Shown: positions 35,956 through 45,502, counted from the first letter of the stretch. The stretch: DNA of 64,000 nt from Segetibacter koreensis DSM 18137 (GCF_000374045.1 NZ_KB893314.1:271372-335371); one strand, 5' to 3'. The notes: generated from the sequence alone by a model not told the origin. A program made the numbers and translations.

Positions 35956-38361
35956 ATGCGCCATATGCTAATGCGGCTAATTAAATTTTATTTACTTCTT
36001 TTTTTTGCAATAACGCTTTCCTTTCAGTCATCTTCCCAACAGGTCGCAGAAAAAAGGTTAATAAGTCAAAAGTTTGTCTATAAAACTTCTGAGGTTAGCG
36101 AAGTATATATAGTATGGGCCATAAACTTTTGGAAAACGCCTGAAAAAAAGTTTTGGCCAAAGAATACATATTTGAAAGATACGTTGGCCTACACACAAAT
36201 GTCTCATCAAGGAGACTCATTTTATACTTCCTTTACACTTCCTTATGCAACCAGGTTAGATTATTATTTCTTAATGACCAAGGGTCATCATGGAGAAAAT
36301 ATAAATGGATGGGACACGAACCGGGGAATTCTTTATTCAAGCGATTTTGTCGATAATAAAGTAGTTGAGTTACGAGATGTAAAACTGGATATTGAAGAAC
36401 CGAAGTTTTCTATTCTTTTGTTGGGCAAGCAGTTTATAATCTTATCGTTGTTCTTATTTCCCCTTGTATTTTTTTTATTTAAAAAAAGAGGGTACCCTAT
36501 CAAGAGCCTAATCTTATCAGGATTGCTTACCACAGCTTTTATTTACATTTTTCTTGCCCGTGCCGAAATTGCTGAATTATTCCATAAAAAAGTATCAATT
36601 GTTTTAGGGGCAGTCTTTAGTGACTTGCTTTGGTTATTACTTATCAGCGTTTTATTCTTTCCGTTAATTTATCTTTTCAGAAAAAAAATATTTGTAAGAA
36701 ACATTGTATTTGTCACCTTTTGTGCAGTGATTCTATCTACGGTTTTAGCTTCATTATTAAATATTGAAGTAGTAAAGCAATTAGGAACTCCTTTTAATTA
36801 TAAGTGGCTTTACTATTCAGATTTTTTAAAAGGCAATGATGCAAGAGCAGGAGTTGCTAAAGCACTTACAAAACATTTACAGCTTAATCTTTTGCTATTG
36901 TTAGCAAGTTATATTATCATTAGTTTATCTATATCTTTCCTATTACAAAATCTATTACTATCGAGGAAGTGGAAAGTAATGATATTCTCAGCATTAATTC
37001 TTTTCACTTTCATGAGCTTCTATGAATACAAAACTAATTATTATACTATTGGCAAAGTACAAGCGCCGACAACAGCTTTTATCTCGTCCGTTTTCTATCC
37101 AACCGGCATAGAGGAGTTGTTGAAAACAAAAATTTCTGATGAAACAGTTCAATATGTATCTAATTATCACAATAACTTCTATTCTTCAAAACCAGATAGC
37201 GGACATCTAATTGATAATATTATTTTATTTGTTTCAGAGTCGACACCTAAGCAACTAATAGACATTTATGATTCTACATTTAAATGTACCCCGAACATTA
37301 AGAAATGGAGCAGTATATCAAAAGCTTATACAAACATGTATGCGCCTATACCCAGCACTCCCTATTCTATGTTTACGTTATGCTCAGGCATCTTTCCTAA
37401 GATCGATTACAAGTCTGAATTAAGAGAAAGATTGCAACTACCGGTTGCTTCTTTGCCTCGCGTTTTAAATGGTAACGGTTGGGAAACTTCGCTGTTTTTT
37501 TCTTCTGACTTACGATATTCCAATATGGATGAATATGCGAAAAAACAATCTTTTTCAACCATTCAGGATTTTACAACAATTCCGTGCGACAAAAAGTTTT
37601 CTACAACTCACTCAAATCTTGACGGGCTTAACGATGAATGTCTACTGGAAAGCTATTTAAATTGGATGGACAAATCGCCATCGAAAAAGAAATACAGCGT
37701 GTTATGGACCAATCAAACACATTACCCTTATTATACTAAAAGTGAAACATTTTATACCCGGGAAAATGATGATCTAAACCGATATTTAAATGCCCTTCAT
37801 CACACTGATATGGTTTTCGGTAAATTGATGACCGAACTGGAAAAAAGAAATAAACTAAAAAACACATTAGTGATCTTTATTGCCGACCACGGGGAAGCTT
37901 TTAGTACACATGATCAAACAATTCATGCATCAAGGGTATATGAAGAAAACGTACATATACCTTGTATTCTTTTCAACCCTGTTATTTTTAAAAAGACCGA
38001 GAATAAGCAAATTCATAGCCTTGTTGATATAGATGTTACTATTACTCACTTATTAGGATTAGAAAAGCCACAAGAATGGCAGGGAAAAAGTTTACTTGAA
38101 GATACACCGGGTGATCGTACGTTCTTTTTCAGTCCATATACAGATTTAATTTTAGGAACGAGGGACAAAGACTGGAAGTATATTTATAATGCTGATACCC
38201 GGGAAGATGAATTATATAATTTGGTAAGCGATTCTAAAGAATTAGACAACCTTTCTTATAAATACCCTGAAATAGTTCAAAAAGAACACGAAATTTTAGC
38301 AGGTTGGGTTCAATATCAAAATAAAAAATACAGCCAGTGGAAGAATGAAAAAACCAAGTAA
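35956..38361 (+). CDS. Membrane-anchored sulfatase / phosphoglycerol-transferase-like enzyme with N-terminal sugar-binding-like domain
   Basis: The 801-residue protein has an N-terminal signal or anchor helix, then an Ig-like or starch-binding-like beta domain (about residues 30-145; YIVWAINFWKTPEKKFW, FTLPYATRLDYYFLMTKG). About six to seven transmembrane helices follow between 150 and 365. From about 420 comes an alkaline phosphatase-superfamily domain with NIILFVSESTP, a possible Thr nucleophile in PIPSTPYSMFTLCSG, and metal motifs FIADHGEAFSTHDQ and HASRVYEENVHIP. The layout is like LtaS or EptA enzymes, which move phospho-groups onto envelope glycans, with an extra outer domain. The substrate is not known. 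An alternative start is Met4. Confidence 0.75.
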   Translation: MRHMLMRLIKFYLLLFFAITLSFQSSSQQVAEKRLISQKFVYKTSEVSEVYIVWAINFWKTPEKKFWPKNTYLKDTLAYTQMSHQGDSFYTSFTLPYATRLDYYFLMTKGHHGENINGWDTNRGILYSSDFVDNKVVELRDVKLDIEEPKFSILLLGKQFIILSLFLFPLVFFLFKKRGYPIKSLILSGLLTTAFIYIFLARAEIAELFHKKVSIVLGAVFSDLLWLLLISVLFFPLIYLFRKKIFVRNIVFVTFCAVILSTVLASLLNIEVVKQLGTPFNYKWLYYSDFLKGNDARAGVAKALTKHLQLNLLLLLASYIIISLSISFLLQNLLLSRKWKVMIFSALILFTFMSFYEYKTNYYTIGKVQAPTTAFISSVFYPTGIEELLKTKISDETVQYVSNYHNNFYSSKPDSGHLIDNIILFVSESTPKQLIDIYDSTFKCTPNIKKWSSISKAYTNMYAPIPSTPYSMFTLCSGIFPKIDYKSELRERLQLPVASLPRVLNGNGWETSLFFSSDLRYSNMDEYAKKQSFSTIQDFTTIPCDKKFSTTHSNLDGLNDECLLESYLNWMDKSPSKKKYSVLWTNQTHYPYYTKSETFYTRENDDLNRYLNALHHTDMVFGKLMTELEKRNKLKNTLVIFIADHGEAFSTHDQTIHASRVYEENVHIPCILFNPVIFKKTENKQIHSLVDIDVTITHLLGLEKPQEWQGKSLLEDTPGDRTFFFSPYTDLILGTRDKDWKYIYNADTREDELYNLVSDSKELDNLSYKYPEIVQKEHEILAGWVQYQNKKYSQWKNEKTK

Positions 38362-38464
38362 AACCAACATTTTTATTATTAGGCTCTTTGATCATAATGT
38401 ATGTAATTTAGATTTTCATGTCGGGAAAATTAAATCAACATAAATTATTTAAACAAAACAAAGT

Positions 38465-39559
38465 ATGAATTTGAAGGCATTTACTTTTATGTTTCTTCTT
38501 TTACTCATTGCACTGACTGGAACGACTCAAAAAACCGAAAGCAACAAAATAGCGGTTATTGGCTATTATGCAGGAAATGCAGAAAGTGTAAGCGCTTACC
38601 CGGTTGAAAAACTAACCCATATTATATTCAGTTTTTGTCATTTAAAAGGTAACGAACTTTCAGTAGATAATTTGAAAGATACTTTAACCATTCAAAGACT
38701 TGTTTCTTTAAGAGAAAGAAATCCCTCACTGAAAGTTATTTTATCCTTAGGTGGTTGGGGCGGCTGTGAAACATGTTCACCAGTTTTTGCAGCAAAGGCA
38801 GGCAGAAAAGAATTTGCAAAATCAGTAAAAAAATTAAATAAATATTTTAAAACAGACGGAATAGACCTTGATTGGGAATATCCTTCTATACCTGGTTTTG
38901 AAGGCCACCAGTACACAAAAGATGATAAGCAGAATTTTACTGAATTGGTTAAAGTATTAAGAAAAAAATTAGGCAGAAAGAATGAAATCAGTTTTGCAGC
39001 AGGTGGATTTACAAAGTTCCTGGCTGAGTCAATTGATTGGGCTAAGGTAGCCCCAATGGTAGACAAAATAAATCTAATGACTTATGACCTTGTAAATGGC
39101 AACAGTAACCTCACCGGTCACCACACACCTTTGTACTCTACACCGCAACAAATAGAGTCTACAGACAATGCTATTCACTATCTTGATTCCGCGGGAGTGC
39201 CCAGAAACAAGATGATAATTGGCGCTGCATTTTATGGAAGAATTTTTGATGTTGAGCAAGACTCATTGAATGGTTTATACCAAAAAGGCAAATTCAACAA
39301 AGGGGTTTCTTATAAGAATTTGAATGTGGATTCATTAAAAAATGAAGGATTTGTTTCTTATTGGGATGACACAGCAAAAGCTCCTTACATGTATTCTTCT
39401 GCTAAAAAGCAATTGCTGACCTTTGATGATGAAAAGTCTATTATGCTAAAGACAAAATATGTTGTAGATAATCATTTGGGAGGAATCATGTTTTGGCAAT
39501 TAGGGGAAGATAAAACGTCAAATGGTTTATTAGATGCTATTGATAAAGCTTTGCATTAA
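38465..39559 (+). CDS. Secreted GH18 chitinase
   Basis: The 364-residue enzyme has a signal peptide (MNLKAFTFMFLLLLIALTG). The GH18 catalytic motif is complete (DGIDLDWEYP, with the acid Glu138), preceded by LKVILSLGGWGGC and followed by INLMTYDLVNG and GGIMFWQLGEDKT. It should cut chitin or chito-oligosaccharides. No chitin-binding or T9SS domain is attached, so it is probably periplasmic or exported unanchored. It follows the membrane sulfatase gene by 103 bases in the same direction. Confidence 0.93.
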   Translation: MNLKAFTFMFLLLLIALTGTTQKTESNKIAVIGYYAGNAESVSAYPVEKLTHIIFSFCHLKGNELSVDNLKDTLTIQRLVSLRERNPSLKVILSLGGWGGCETCSPVFAAKAGRKEFAKSVKKLNKYFKTDGIDLDWEYPSIPGFEGHQYTKDDKQNFTELVKVLRKKLGRKNEISFAAGGFTKFLAESIDWAKVAPMVDKINLMTYDLVNGNSNLTGHHTPLYSTPQQIESTDNAIHYLDSAGVPRNKMIIGAAFYGRIFDVEQDSLNGLYQKGKFNKGVSYKNLNVDSLKNEGFVSYWDDTAKAPYMYSSAKKQLLTFDDEKSIMLKTKYVVDNHLGGIMFWQLGEDKTSNGLLDAIDKALH

Positions 39560-39574
39560 TAGGATGACTGCTAC

Positions 39575-39770
39575 CGGCTTGAGCTGAAGGTTTTCAGAAC
39601 TTTGCAGCTCAAGCCGCAGGGCTTCGTTCTTGCAACAGCGCTCCATAAGCTTCGTTCAAAAACTGCTGCGCATGTTTTTGAATGCCTTCGCAATGCGCTC
39701 GGCACTGAACCTTATGAGTCGCTTTATGCAAGAACTGGTGTCAGTACTATTGACACCAGTCGACTTTTTT
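39575..39770 (+). repeat. Densely palindromic 200-bp element after the chitinase gene
   Basis: It starts with a hairpin whose 12-bp arms are perfect (39575-39586 with 39605-39616) and can extend inwards by about six more pairs. Next is a long interrupted stem formed by 39626-39634 with 39727-39735 (9 bp), 39644-39649 with 39711-39716 (6 bp) and 39654-39657 with 39707-39710 (4 bp), enclosing an inner hairpin at 39668-39673 with 39693-39698. A terminator-like hairpin with T run ends it (39734-39770). The segment is richer in G+C than its surroundings. It could be a structured RNA or a repeated palindromic element; overlapping short ORFs here are judged spurious. Confidence 0.55.
39734..39770 (+). 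terminator. Rho-independent terminator at the end of the palindromic element
   Basis: The 10-bp stem ACTGGTGTCA/TGACACCAGT (39734-39743 with 39751-39760) has a 7-nt loop and is followed by TCGA and six T residues. It may end the chitinase message or a separate RNA. Confidence 0.75.
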
Positions 39771-39831
39771 ATGAACGTTTTTTATGGTCTTTTTCTTTAT
39801 TTTTTATTTCTTTTTTCCTTCTGCCTTTAAT

Positions 39832-41172
39832 TTAAGACTTTGTTTCCAGCACAATCACTACATCTGGTTCATTGTCGTTGAGAGTAGGTGAGGTAATAGT
39901 TACAGTACCATTTTTAAAAGTTGTTTGCACCTTTGTTTTGTCTTTTAATAAATATGCGTTTGTTATTTTTTTATAAGGAAAGTTTTCAAGGGTTACAGAA
40001 GGTACATCTTTCTTTAACAGGTGCACATACATTTTGTTGTCTTTTTGGGTAATAGCTCCCCATGCCTGTGGCTTCATGTAACCACCTTTTGTATTGTAAA
40101 TACTTTCGCCGTAGACTGCAAGCCACTTGCCTACAGAATCCAGGCGTTCTTTAAATTCAGGCTGTACTGCACCATTGGGCATTGGACCGATATTTAAAAG
40201 AAAATTAGCGCCATAACCATTATCTCTTACAAGATAGTCTATCAGTTGCTTTGTTGATTTATAAGTAGTATCGGTAATATTAAAACCCCATGAGTTATTA
40301 ATGGTTTCACACGTCTCAAGAGGAAGTCTTTGAGAAGGTGGCTGATAACTTAAGCCTGATTTATTTTCACCGGGCAAATCTTTTTCAAACATCTGGAAAT
40401 CTTCTCCCGCAAAAGGTACCATATGATGATTGTTACCAATCAGTGCATGCGGTTGTAATTTATGAATTAAACCATAAATTTCATTGTAATGCCAATCAAC
40501 TTTTGCAGTTCTGTCTGCTGCTCCTTCAGGTGCTGTCTGGTCCCAGTGTCCATCGAACCATACGCCTGCTATCTCTCCATAATTGGTTAACAGCTCGGTT
40601 AACTGGTTTTTCATAAATTGAATATAATCGCTCCAGTTGACGCGCTCAGTTCTGCCGGTTCCCTTTCCTGTGCGACCAGTCCAGTAGCTATAGTCAGTTC
40701 TTCTCCAGTCGAGCAGTGAGTAATAGACGAATAGCTTTATGCCTTGCTTATGACATTCATCAGCCATCATCTTTACCACATCTTTTTTATAAGGGGTATT
40801 CATGATATTAAAATCAGAATACTTTGTATCCCACATGCTAAAGCCATCATGATGACGAGTAATAAGCGTAATGTATTTCATTCCTGCATTTTTAGCCATG
40901 CTTACTACCTCTGCAGCATTAAAATCTATGGGATTAAAAAAGTCCATTAAACGTGTATAATTCTTTACCGTAATGTTCTTGTTATTCATCACCCATTCGC
41001 CATCACCGGGAATACTGAATGGTCCCCAGTGAATAAACAATCCAAATTTTGAATTTGTAAACCATTCGCGTGCTTTAAGGTTTTCCGATGACGCGGTGTA
41101 CGAGGTATCCTGCGAAAAGGAAAGCTTTTGTAATGAAGTCATTAATAAAGCAAGCAACAATAATTTTCTCAT
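39832..41172 (-). CDS. Secreted GH29 alpha-L-fucosidase
   Basis: The 446-residue protein has a signal peptide (MRKLLLLALLMTSLQKLSFSQ). GH29 hallmarks are all present: WFTNSKFGLFIHWGPFSIPG, YITLITRHHDGFSMWDTKYSDFN, LFVYYSLLDW, and GEIAGVWFDGHWD, in which the Asp of WFDG is the nucleophile. A C-terminal beta-sandwich follows (YMKPQAWGAITQKDNKMYVHLL). It should release alpha-linked fucose from host or plant glycans in the periplasm or outside the cell. It points towards the chitinase gene and is divergent from the HARE-HTH gene. Confidence 0.94.
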   Translation of the reverse strand: MRKLLLLALLMTSLQKLSFSQDTSYTASSENLKAREWFTNSKFGLFIHWGPFSIPGDGEWVMNNKNITVKNYTRLMDFFNPIDFNAAEVVSMAKNAGMKYITLITRHHDGFSMWDTKYSDFNIMNTPYKKDVVKMMADECHKQGIKLFVYYSLLDWRRTDYSYWTGRTGKGTGRTERVNWSDYIQFMKNQLTELLTNYGEIAGVWFDGHWDQTAPEGAADRTAKVDWHYNEIYGLIHKLQPHALIGNNHHMVPFAGEDFQMFEKDLPGENKSGLSYQPPSQRLPLETCETINNSWGFNITDTTYKSTKQLIDYLVRDNGYGANFLLNIGPMPNGAVQPEFKERLDSVGKWLAVYGESIYNTKGGYMKPQAWGAITQKDNKMYVHLLKKDVPSVTLENFPYKKITNAYLLKDKTKVQTTFKNGTVTITSPTLNDNEPDVVIVLETKS

Positions 41173-41318
41173 GAGGAGCGTTTTTGTGAAAGTAGTAAAG
41201 AAAATGTTTTTTTATTAGTTATTAAAAATCTTCTTTTTTATTAAAGTATGAGTACTTAAAATGGATATATAGTATATTAAGGCCTTTTTATGACATCTAC
41301 ATTAAACTCATAAAATAA

Positions 41319-42233
41319 ATGACATTTTTAGAATTAGCAGAACAAGTACTAAAAGATGAAAAAAAACCTTTAACGGCAACCGAAATATGGCAAAGTGCTG
41401 TTTTAAAAGGCTATGACAATAAGCTAAATAGTGAAGGCAAAACACCTTGGGCTACACTTGGTGCACAGATTTATGTCAATGCAAAAGACAACCCTAAGAC
41501 TCCTTTTGCTCAGACCGACACGAGGCCAAAAAAGTTTTATTTAAAGGGCCAAAAAAGCGTGGATTTTAATATTAGCCCAAATCCAGTTGAACCTGTTCTT
41601 AAAAAGAAGAAGTTCGAATATTTAGAAAGAGATTTACATGCTTACTTAAGTTATTATGCTTATTATCATTTACGTTGTTATACTAAAACAATTAATCACT
41701 CTCAATCGTCAAAAAAAGAATTTAAAGAATGGGTACATCCAGACATTGTTGGTTGTTATTATCCACTTGATGAATGGAAGTCGGAAGTATATGAACTTAG
41801 TTCAGCAATCGGAAATGTTTCAATAAAATTATTATCATTTGAATTAAAACGAGAACTTCATTTTGGGAATTTAAGAGAAAGTTTTTTTCAAACGGTATCA
41901 AATTCTTCCTGGGCAAACGAAAGCTATTTAGTCGCCTCCAAAATTTCTAAGGAGACAGACTTTGTTGATGAACTAACAAGACTGTCAACATCGTTTGGAA
42001 TAGGAATAATAATTCTAAATGTAGATGACCCTCACTCTTCTGAAATATTATTACCAGCAAAATATCGCGAAACATTAGATTGGGAAACAATTAATAAACT
42101 AACAATGAACACAGATTTCAAGGAGTTCTTGACTCGGGTTAAGATTGACATATCGAGTAAAAAAATTCATAAAAAGGAATATGATACAATTCTTGACACC
42201 GAAGATTTGAAAAAGACATTCAAAGCAAAATAG
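41319..42233 (+). CDS. HARE-HTH protein with PD-(D/E)XK-like nuclease domain (HrgA/COG2958-like)
   Basis: The 304-residue protein starts with a HARE-HTH domain (about residues 1-75; TFLELAEQVLKDEKKPLTATEIW, PWATLGAQIYV, RPKKFYLK), known from restriction and chromatin proteins. The second part (95-260) has Asp142 in EWVHPDIVG and Glu175-x-Lys177 in LLSFELKRELHFG, the spacing of a PD-(D/E)XK nuclease core. The layout is that of HrgA-type, restriction-associated proteins. No methyltransferase or second nuclease lies nearby, so it stands alone among carbohydrate genes. Composition is AT-rich. Nuclease activity is inferred and untested here. Confidence 0.72.
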   Translation: MTFLELAEQVLKDEKKPLTATEIWQSAVLKGYDNKLNSEGKTPWATLGAQIYVNAKDNPKTPFAQTDTRPKKFYLKGQKSVDFNISPNPVEPVLKKKKFEYLERDLHAYLSYYAYYHLRCYTKTINHSQSSKKEFKEWVHPDIVGCYYPLDEWKSEVYELSSAIGNVSIKLLSFELKRELHFGNLRESFFQTVSNSSWANESYLVASKISKETDFVDELTRLSTSFGIGIIILNVDDPHSSEILLPAKYRETLDWETINKLTMNTDFKEFLTRVKIDISSKKIHKKEYDTILDTEDLKKTFKAK

Positions 42234-42260
42234 GAAAAAGAAAAATATAAATATTTCACC

Positions 42261-44417
42261 TCACTTCACACTAAAACTCTTCTTCAAAATATAATCACTC
42301 GAATTTCTGCCTACACAAATGCTATAAGTTCCTTTGTATAATTTCCATTTATTTTCTGCTAAATCCCATTTTTGCAATTCGGTTACCGGAATGTTTAAAA
42401 CTACATTTTTTGTATTACCTTTTGCTACACTTACTCTTTTAAATGCTTTCAATTCCTTTAATGGCATTCTTTCCAAATTAGGATACTCGACGTAAACCTG
42501 CACTACTTCGTCACCATTATATTGACCTGTATTTTGTATAGTCGTTGTAAAACGGATAGTATCTTTTAATGAATAATTATTTCGAGGTTCCTGTTGCCAT
42601 TTATAAGCAAAAGTGGTGTAACTGAGTCCATACCCAAAAGGATATTCCACTTTTCCATTGAAGTACCGGTAAGTTCTGCCTTTCATGTTATAACTTGTAT
42701 AATCAGGGAGGTCACTGAGCGATTGATAAAAAGTAACAGGCAGGCGACCGGAAGGAGATACATTTCCAAACAAAATATCGGCGAGGGCATTGCCGCCTTG
42801 TTCACCGGGATACCAGGCAAGAATAACAGCATCAGCATAAGGCTCAATAGCCGCTATGTCAACTGCACTTCCGGCAGTTACTACAGCAACAATTGGTTTT
42901 TTGTGTGCTGCCCGCAGCTTTTTCAAAAAGGCAATATGTGCCTGCGGCAAACTTAAAGTAGCTTTATCACCACCGGAAGCTGATAAAAATGCATCACCTT
43001 CTTCTCCTTCAAGCAAAGGAGTCAAACCAACTACCGCAATGGTAAGGTCACTGTTCTGAGATGCCCAGATACCGCCGAAATGAACTGTATCAGTATAATC
43101 GCTTCCCTGGTCGTATTGCACAACAGTAGCCGGACCTGCGGCCTTAGTAATACCTTCGGCAAACGTCACAATGTTTCCTGACATTCCGTGATAATTTCCT
43201 ACCATTGCTTCTAACGATGCTGAGTTGGCTCCCGTAACCAGTATCGATGAATATTTGTCTTTTTGCAGCGGCAAGACTCCATTATTTTTTAGCAGCACCA
43301 GGCTTTGCTGCGCTGCCCTTCTTGACAGTTCTGTATGGTAAGCATTGTGAACACTATCTGCGCCGTAACTGTTATAAGGATTTAAAGAAGAATCATTATC
43401 GTACATTCCTAATTTCATCTGAGTCCGAAGTATGCCGCTTACAGCACTATCTACATTTGCTTCTTTCAGCAATCCTTTGTTGATAGCTGCTAACACATCT
43501 TCTTGCAAAACACCGCCACACTCCAGGTTTATTCCTGCCTTTAAAGCCGCGGCAGCCAACTCTTCCTTTGTGTTAATGACTTTATGCCTTACCAGTATAT
43601 CATCAAGCGCTCCGCAATCTGTTACAATATGTCCTTTAAAATGCCATTCGTTTTTCAGTATTTCCTGCAATAGAGTTTTACCGGTACAGCAAGGCTCACC
43701 ATTCACACGATTGTAAGCGCACATCACCGACTCTACGCCTGCGTCCACTAGTTTCTTAAATGAATAGAGATATGTTTCCCTTACATCTTTTTCATCTACA
43801 ACAACATTAGCAGTGTGGCGGGTTGCTTCCGGTCCACTATGTACAGCAAAGTGTTTTGCGCATGCCGATACCTTTAAATAATCCGGATTATTTCCCTGCA
43901 ATCCTTTTACATAGGCTGTACCCATTTTTGACGTAAGAAAGGGGTCTTCTCCGTAAGTTTCCTGTCCCCTGCCCCATCTTGGATCTCTGAATATATTTAT
44001 GTTTGGCGACCAGAAGGTAAGTCCCATATACCACAGGTGCCTGTTCATTTTGGCGGCAAGGTTATACTTCGCCCGTGCCTCTGTTGATATTGCTGATGCT
44101 ACCATTTGCAATAATGTATCATTAAATGTTGCCGCCATTCCTATTGCCTGTGGGAACACCGTTGCTTCACCTGCCCTTGCAATACCATGCAGCGATTCAT
44201 TCCACCAATTGTAAGCAGGTATGTTTAACCGGTTAACTGAAGGACTGTTATTGCCAAGCATTGATATTTTTTCTTGCAGCGTCAGCGCATGCAATAAGTC
44301 ATTTACTCTTGCTTCCATTGGCGCTTTTGCGCTACGAAATGAAGGAGTATTTTGTGCAATAGTTATATTGCCAACAAAAGCAAATGCCGCTAATACAATC
44401 AACAATTTTAAATGCAT
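42261..44417 (-). CDS. Secreted GH3 glycosidase (beta-xylosidase/beta-glucosidase type)
   Basis: The ATG at 44417 opens a signal peptide (MHLKLLIVLAAFAFVGNITIAQ), preferred to the frame start at 44489; the product is 718 residues. The TIM barrel shows WWNESLHGIARAG, INIFRDPRWGRGQETYGEDP, CAKHFAVHSGPEATRH and the nucleophile site GHIVTDCGALDDI (Asp). The second domain has EGEEGDAFLSASGGDK with the likely acid/base Glu, and the end is a fibronectin-III-like domain (YVEYPNLERMPLKELKAFKRV). Motifs are closest to the beta-xylosidase/arabinosidase branch. It converges on the HARE-HTH gene with a 27-bp gap. Confidence 0.94.
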   Translation of the reverse strand: MHLKLLIVLAAFAFVGNITIAQNTPSFRSAKAPMEARVNDLLHALTLQEKISMLGNNSPSVNRLNIPAYNWWNESLHGIARAGEATVFPQAIGMAATFNDTLLQMVASAISTEARAKYNLAAKMNRHLWYMGLTFWSPNINIFRDPRWGRGQETYGEDPFLTSKMGTAYVKGLQGNNPDYLKVSACAKHFAVHSGPEATRHTANVVVDEKDVRETYLYSFKKLVDAGVESVMCAYNRVNGEPCCTGKTLLQEILKNEWHFKGHIVTDCGALDDILVRHKVINTKEELAAAALKAGINLECGGVLQEDVLAAINKGLLKEANVDSAVSGILRTQMKLGMYDNDSSLNPYNSYGADSVHNAYHTELSRRAAQQSLVLLKNNGVLPLQKDKYSSILVTGANSASLEAMVGNYHGMSGNIVTFAEGITKAAGPATVVQYDQGSDYTDTVHFGGIWASQNSDLTIAVVGLTPLLEGEEGDAFLSASGGDKATLSLPQAHIAFLKKLRAAHKKPIVAVVTAGSAVDIAAIEPYADAVILAWYPGEQGGNALADILFGNVSPSGRLPVTFYQSLSDLPDYTSYNMKGRTYRYFNGKVEYPFGYGLSYTTFAYKWQQEPRNNYSLKDTIRFTTTIQNTGQYNGDEVVQVYVEYPNLERMPLKELKAFKRVSVAKGNTKNVVLNIPVTELQKWDLAENKWKLYKGTYSICVGRNSSDYILKKSFSVK

Positions 44418-44576
44418 TTTGCAAAAGTTGATATCTTTTTTAAATCTGAATATTCTATTATTATCTTTAATAAAAGTAGATAATAACAAAGTATTGTGGT
44501 ATTTATTTTAGTGGTTAATACTTTTTACAATCAACAATTACAGTGAAATACATGTAAAAAAGCCAAAAATAAGAAC

Positions 44577-45053
44577 ATGAAAAACGCAATATTGCTTATT
44601 CCATTTTTTATCTTCTTTATAAAATCTTTTGCACAAACAAATGCAAGAGAAAGTTCTAAACCTGCTTATGATTCTGTCTTAGCCACAAAACTGGGGGCGG
44701 ATGAATATGGAATGAAAAAGTATGTAATGGCCTTTTTAAAATCAGGGAAAACGAAGATTTCAGATTCAACAGAAGCCGTAAAAATTCAAATGGCGCATTT
44801 AAAAAACATTATGAGATTAGCAGATGAAGGTAAGTTAATAGTAGCAGGTCCATTCCTCGATAATCAAAACGTAAGAGGTATTTTTATTTTTAATGTAGAA
44901 AATATTGACGAGGCGAAACGATTAACAGAAACCGACCCTGCCATTAAAGCAGGTGTGCTGGAAATGGAACTTCGCCCCTGGTATGGGTCTGCCGCACTGA
45001 TTGAAGCGGCGAAACTTCATAAAAAAGTTGAGAAGAAAAGCGTTGCAGAATAA
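44577..45053 (+). CDS. Secreted YciI-like protein
   Basis: The 158-residue product has a signal peptide (MKNAILLIPFFIFFIKSFAQ). The rest matches the YCII fold (YVMAFLKSGKT, HLKNIMRLADEGKLIVAGPFLDN, GIFIFNVENIDEAKRLTETDPAIKAGVLEMELRPWYG), a ferredoxin-like alpha/beta domain with conserved His and Asp. The function of secreted YciI-like proteins is not established. It is divergent from the GH3 gene and converges with the thioesterase gene. Confidence 0.8.
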   Translation: MKNAILLIPFFIFFIKSFAQTNARESSKPAYDSVLATKLGADEYGMKKYVMAFLKSGKTKISDSTEAVKIQMAHLKNIMRLADEGKLIVAGPFLDNQNVRGIFIFNVENIDEAKRLTETDPAIKAGVLEMELRPWYGSAALIEAAKLHKKVEKKSVAE

Positions 45054-45079
45054 TTTAATACCAGGAAGAATTGTTGTCA

Positions 45080-45478
45080 TTACCCGTTTTCTTCCTCAAA
45101 CTGGTCTTTAATATAAGTAATATGTGTCTTTCTGTGAGCGGTGAGATTTCCTTCTTCATCAAGGTTTACAAAAACAATTTTTTCTATAGTAAGAATGCTT
45201 TTGCGGGTAATTTTATTACGAACCTCGCAACGTAAAGTAATAGAAGTTCGCCCAAAAGATGTAGCAGTAATTCCAAGCTCAATAATATCACCTTCCTTTG
45301 CTGAGCTGACAAAATTTATCTCTGATATGTATTTTGTGACAGCTCTTTTATTACCAAGTTGCACTATTGAATAGATAGCCGCTTCTTCATCTATCCATCT
45401 CAAAAGGCTGCCTCCAAATAATGACCCGTTTGGATTTAAATCTTCAGGTTTTATCCATTTCCGTGTGTGGAAGTTCAT
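45080..45478 (-). CDS. Acyl-CoA thioesterase, hotdog fold
   Basis: The 132-residue protein is a single hotdog domain of the YciA/BFIT type, with NPNGSLFGGSLLRWIDEEAAIYS carrying the Asp of the active-site helix and EGDIIELGITATSFGRTSITLRCEV forming the beta-sheet. It hydrolyses acyl-CoA thioesters in the cytoplasm; chain-length preference is unknown. A promoter-like pair lies just upstream on its strand. Confidence 0.88.
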   Translation of the reverse strand: MNFHTRKWIKPEDLNPNGSLFGGSLLRWIDEEAAIYSIVQLGNKRAVTKYISEINFVSSAKEGDIIELGITATSFGRTSITLRCEVRNKITRKSILTIEKIVFVNLDEEGNLTAHRKTHITYIKDQFEEENG

Positions 45479-45502
45479 AAGCCGGGTTTGAATAAAGTTA
45501 AT

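Noticed and set aside
39602-39835. Two overlapping short plus-strand ORFs
   Set aside because: They fall in the palindromic element, run into each other in different frames and have no protein-like composition or start context.
41319-42233. Full restriction-modification system
   Set aside because: Only one nuclease-like gene is present; no DNA methyltransferase or specificity subunit is encoded within many kilobases.
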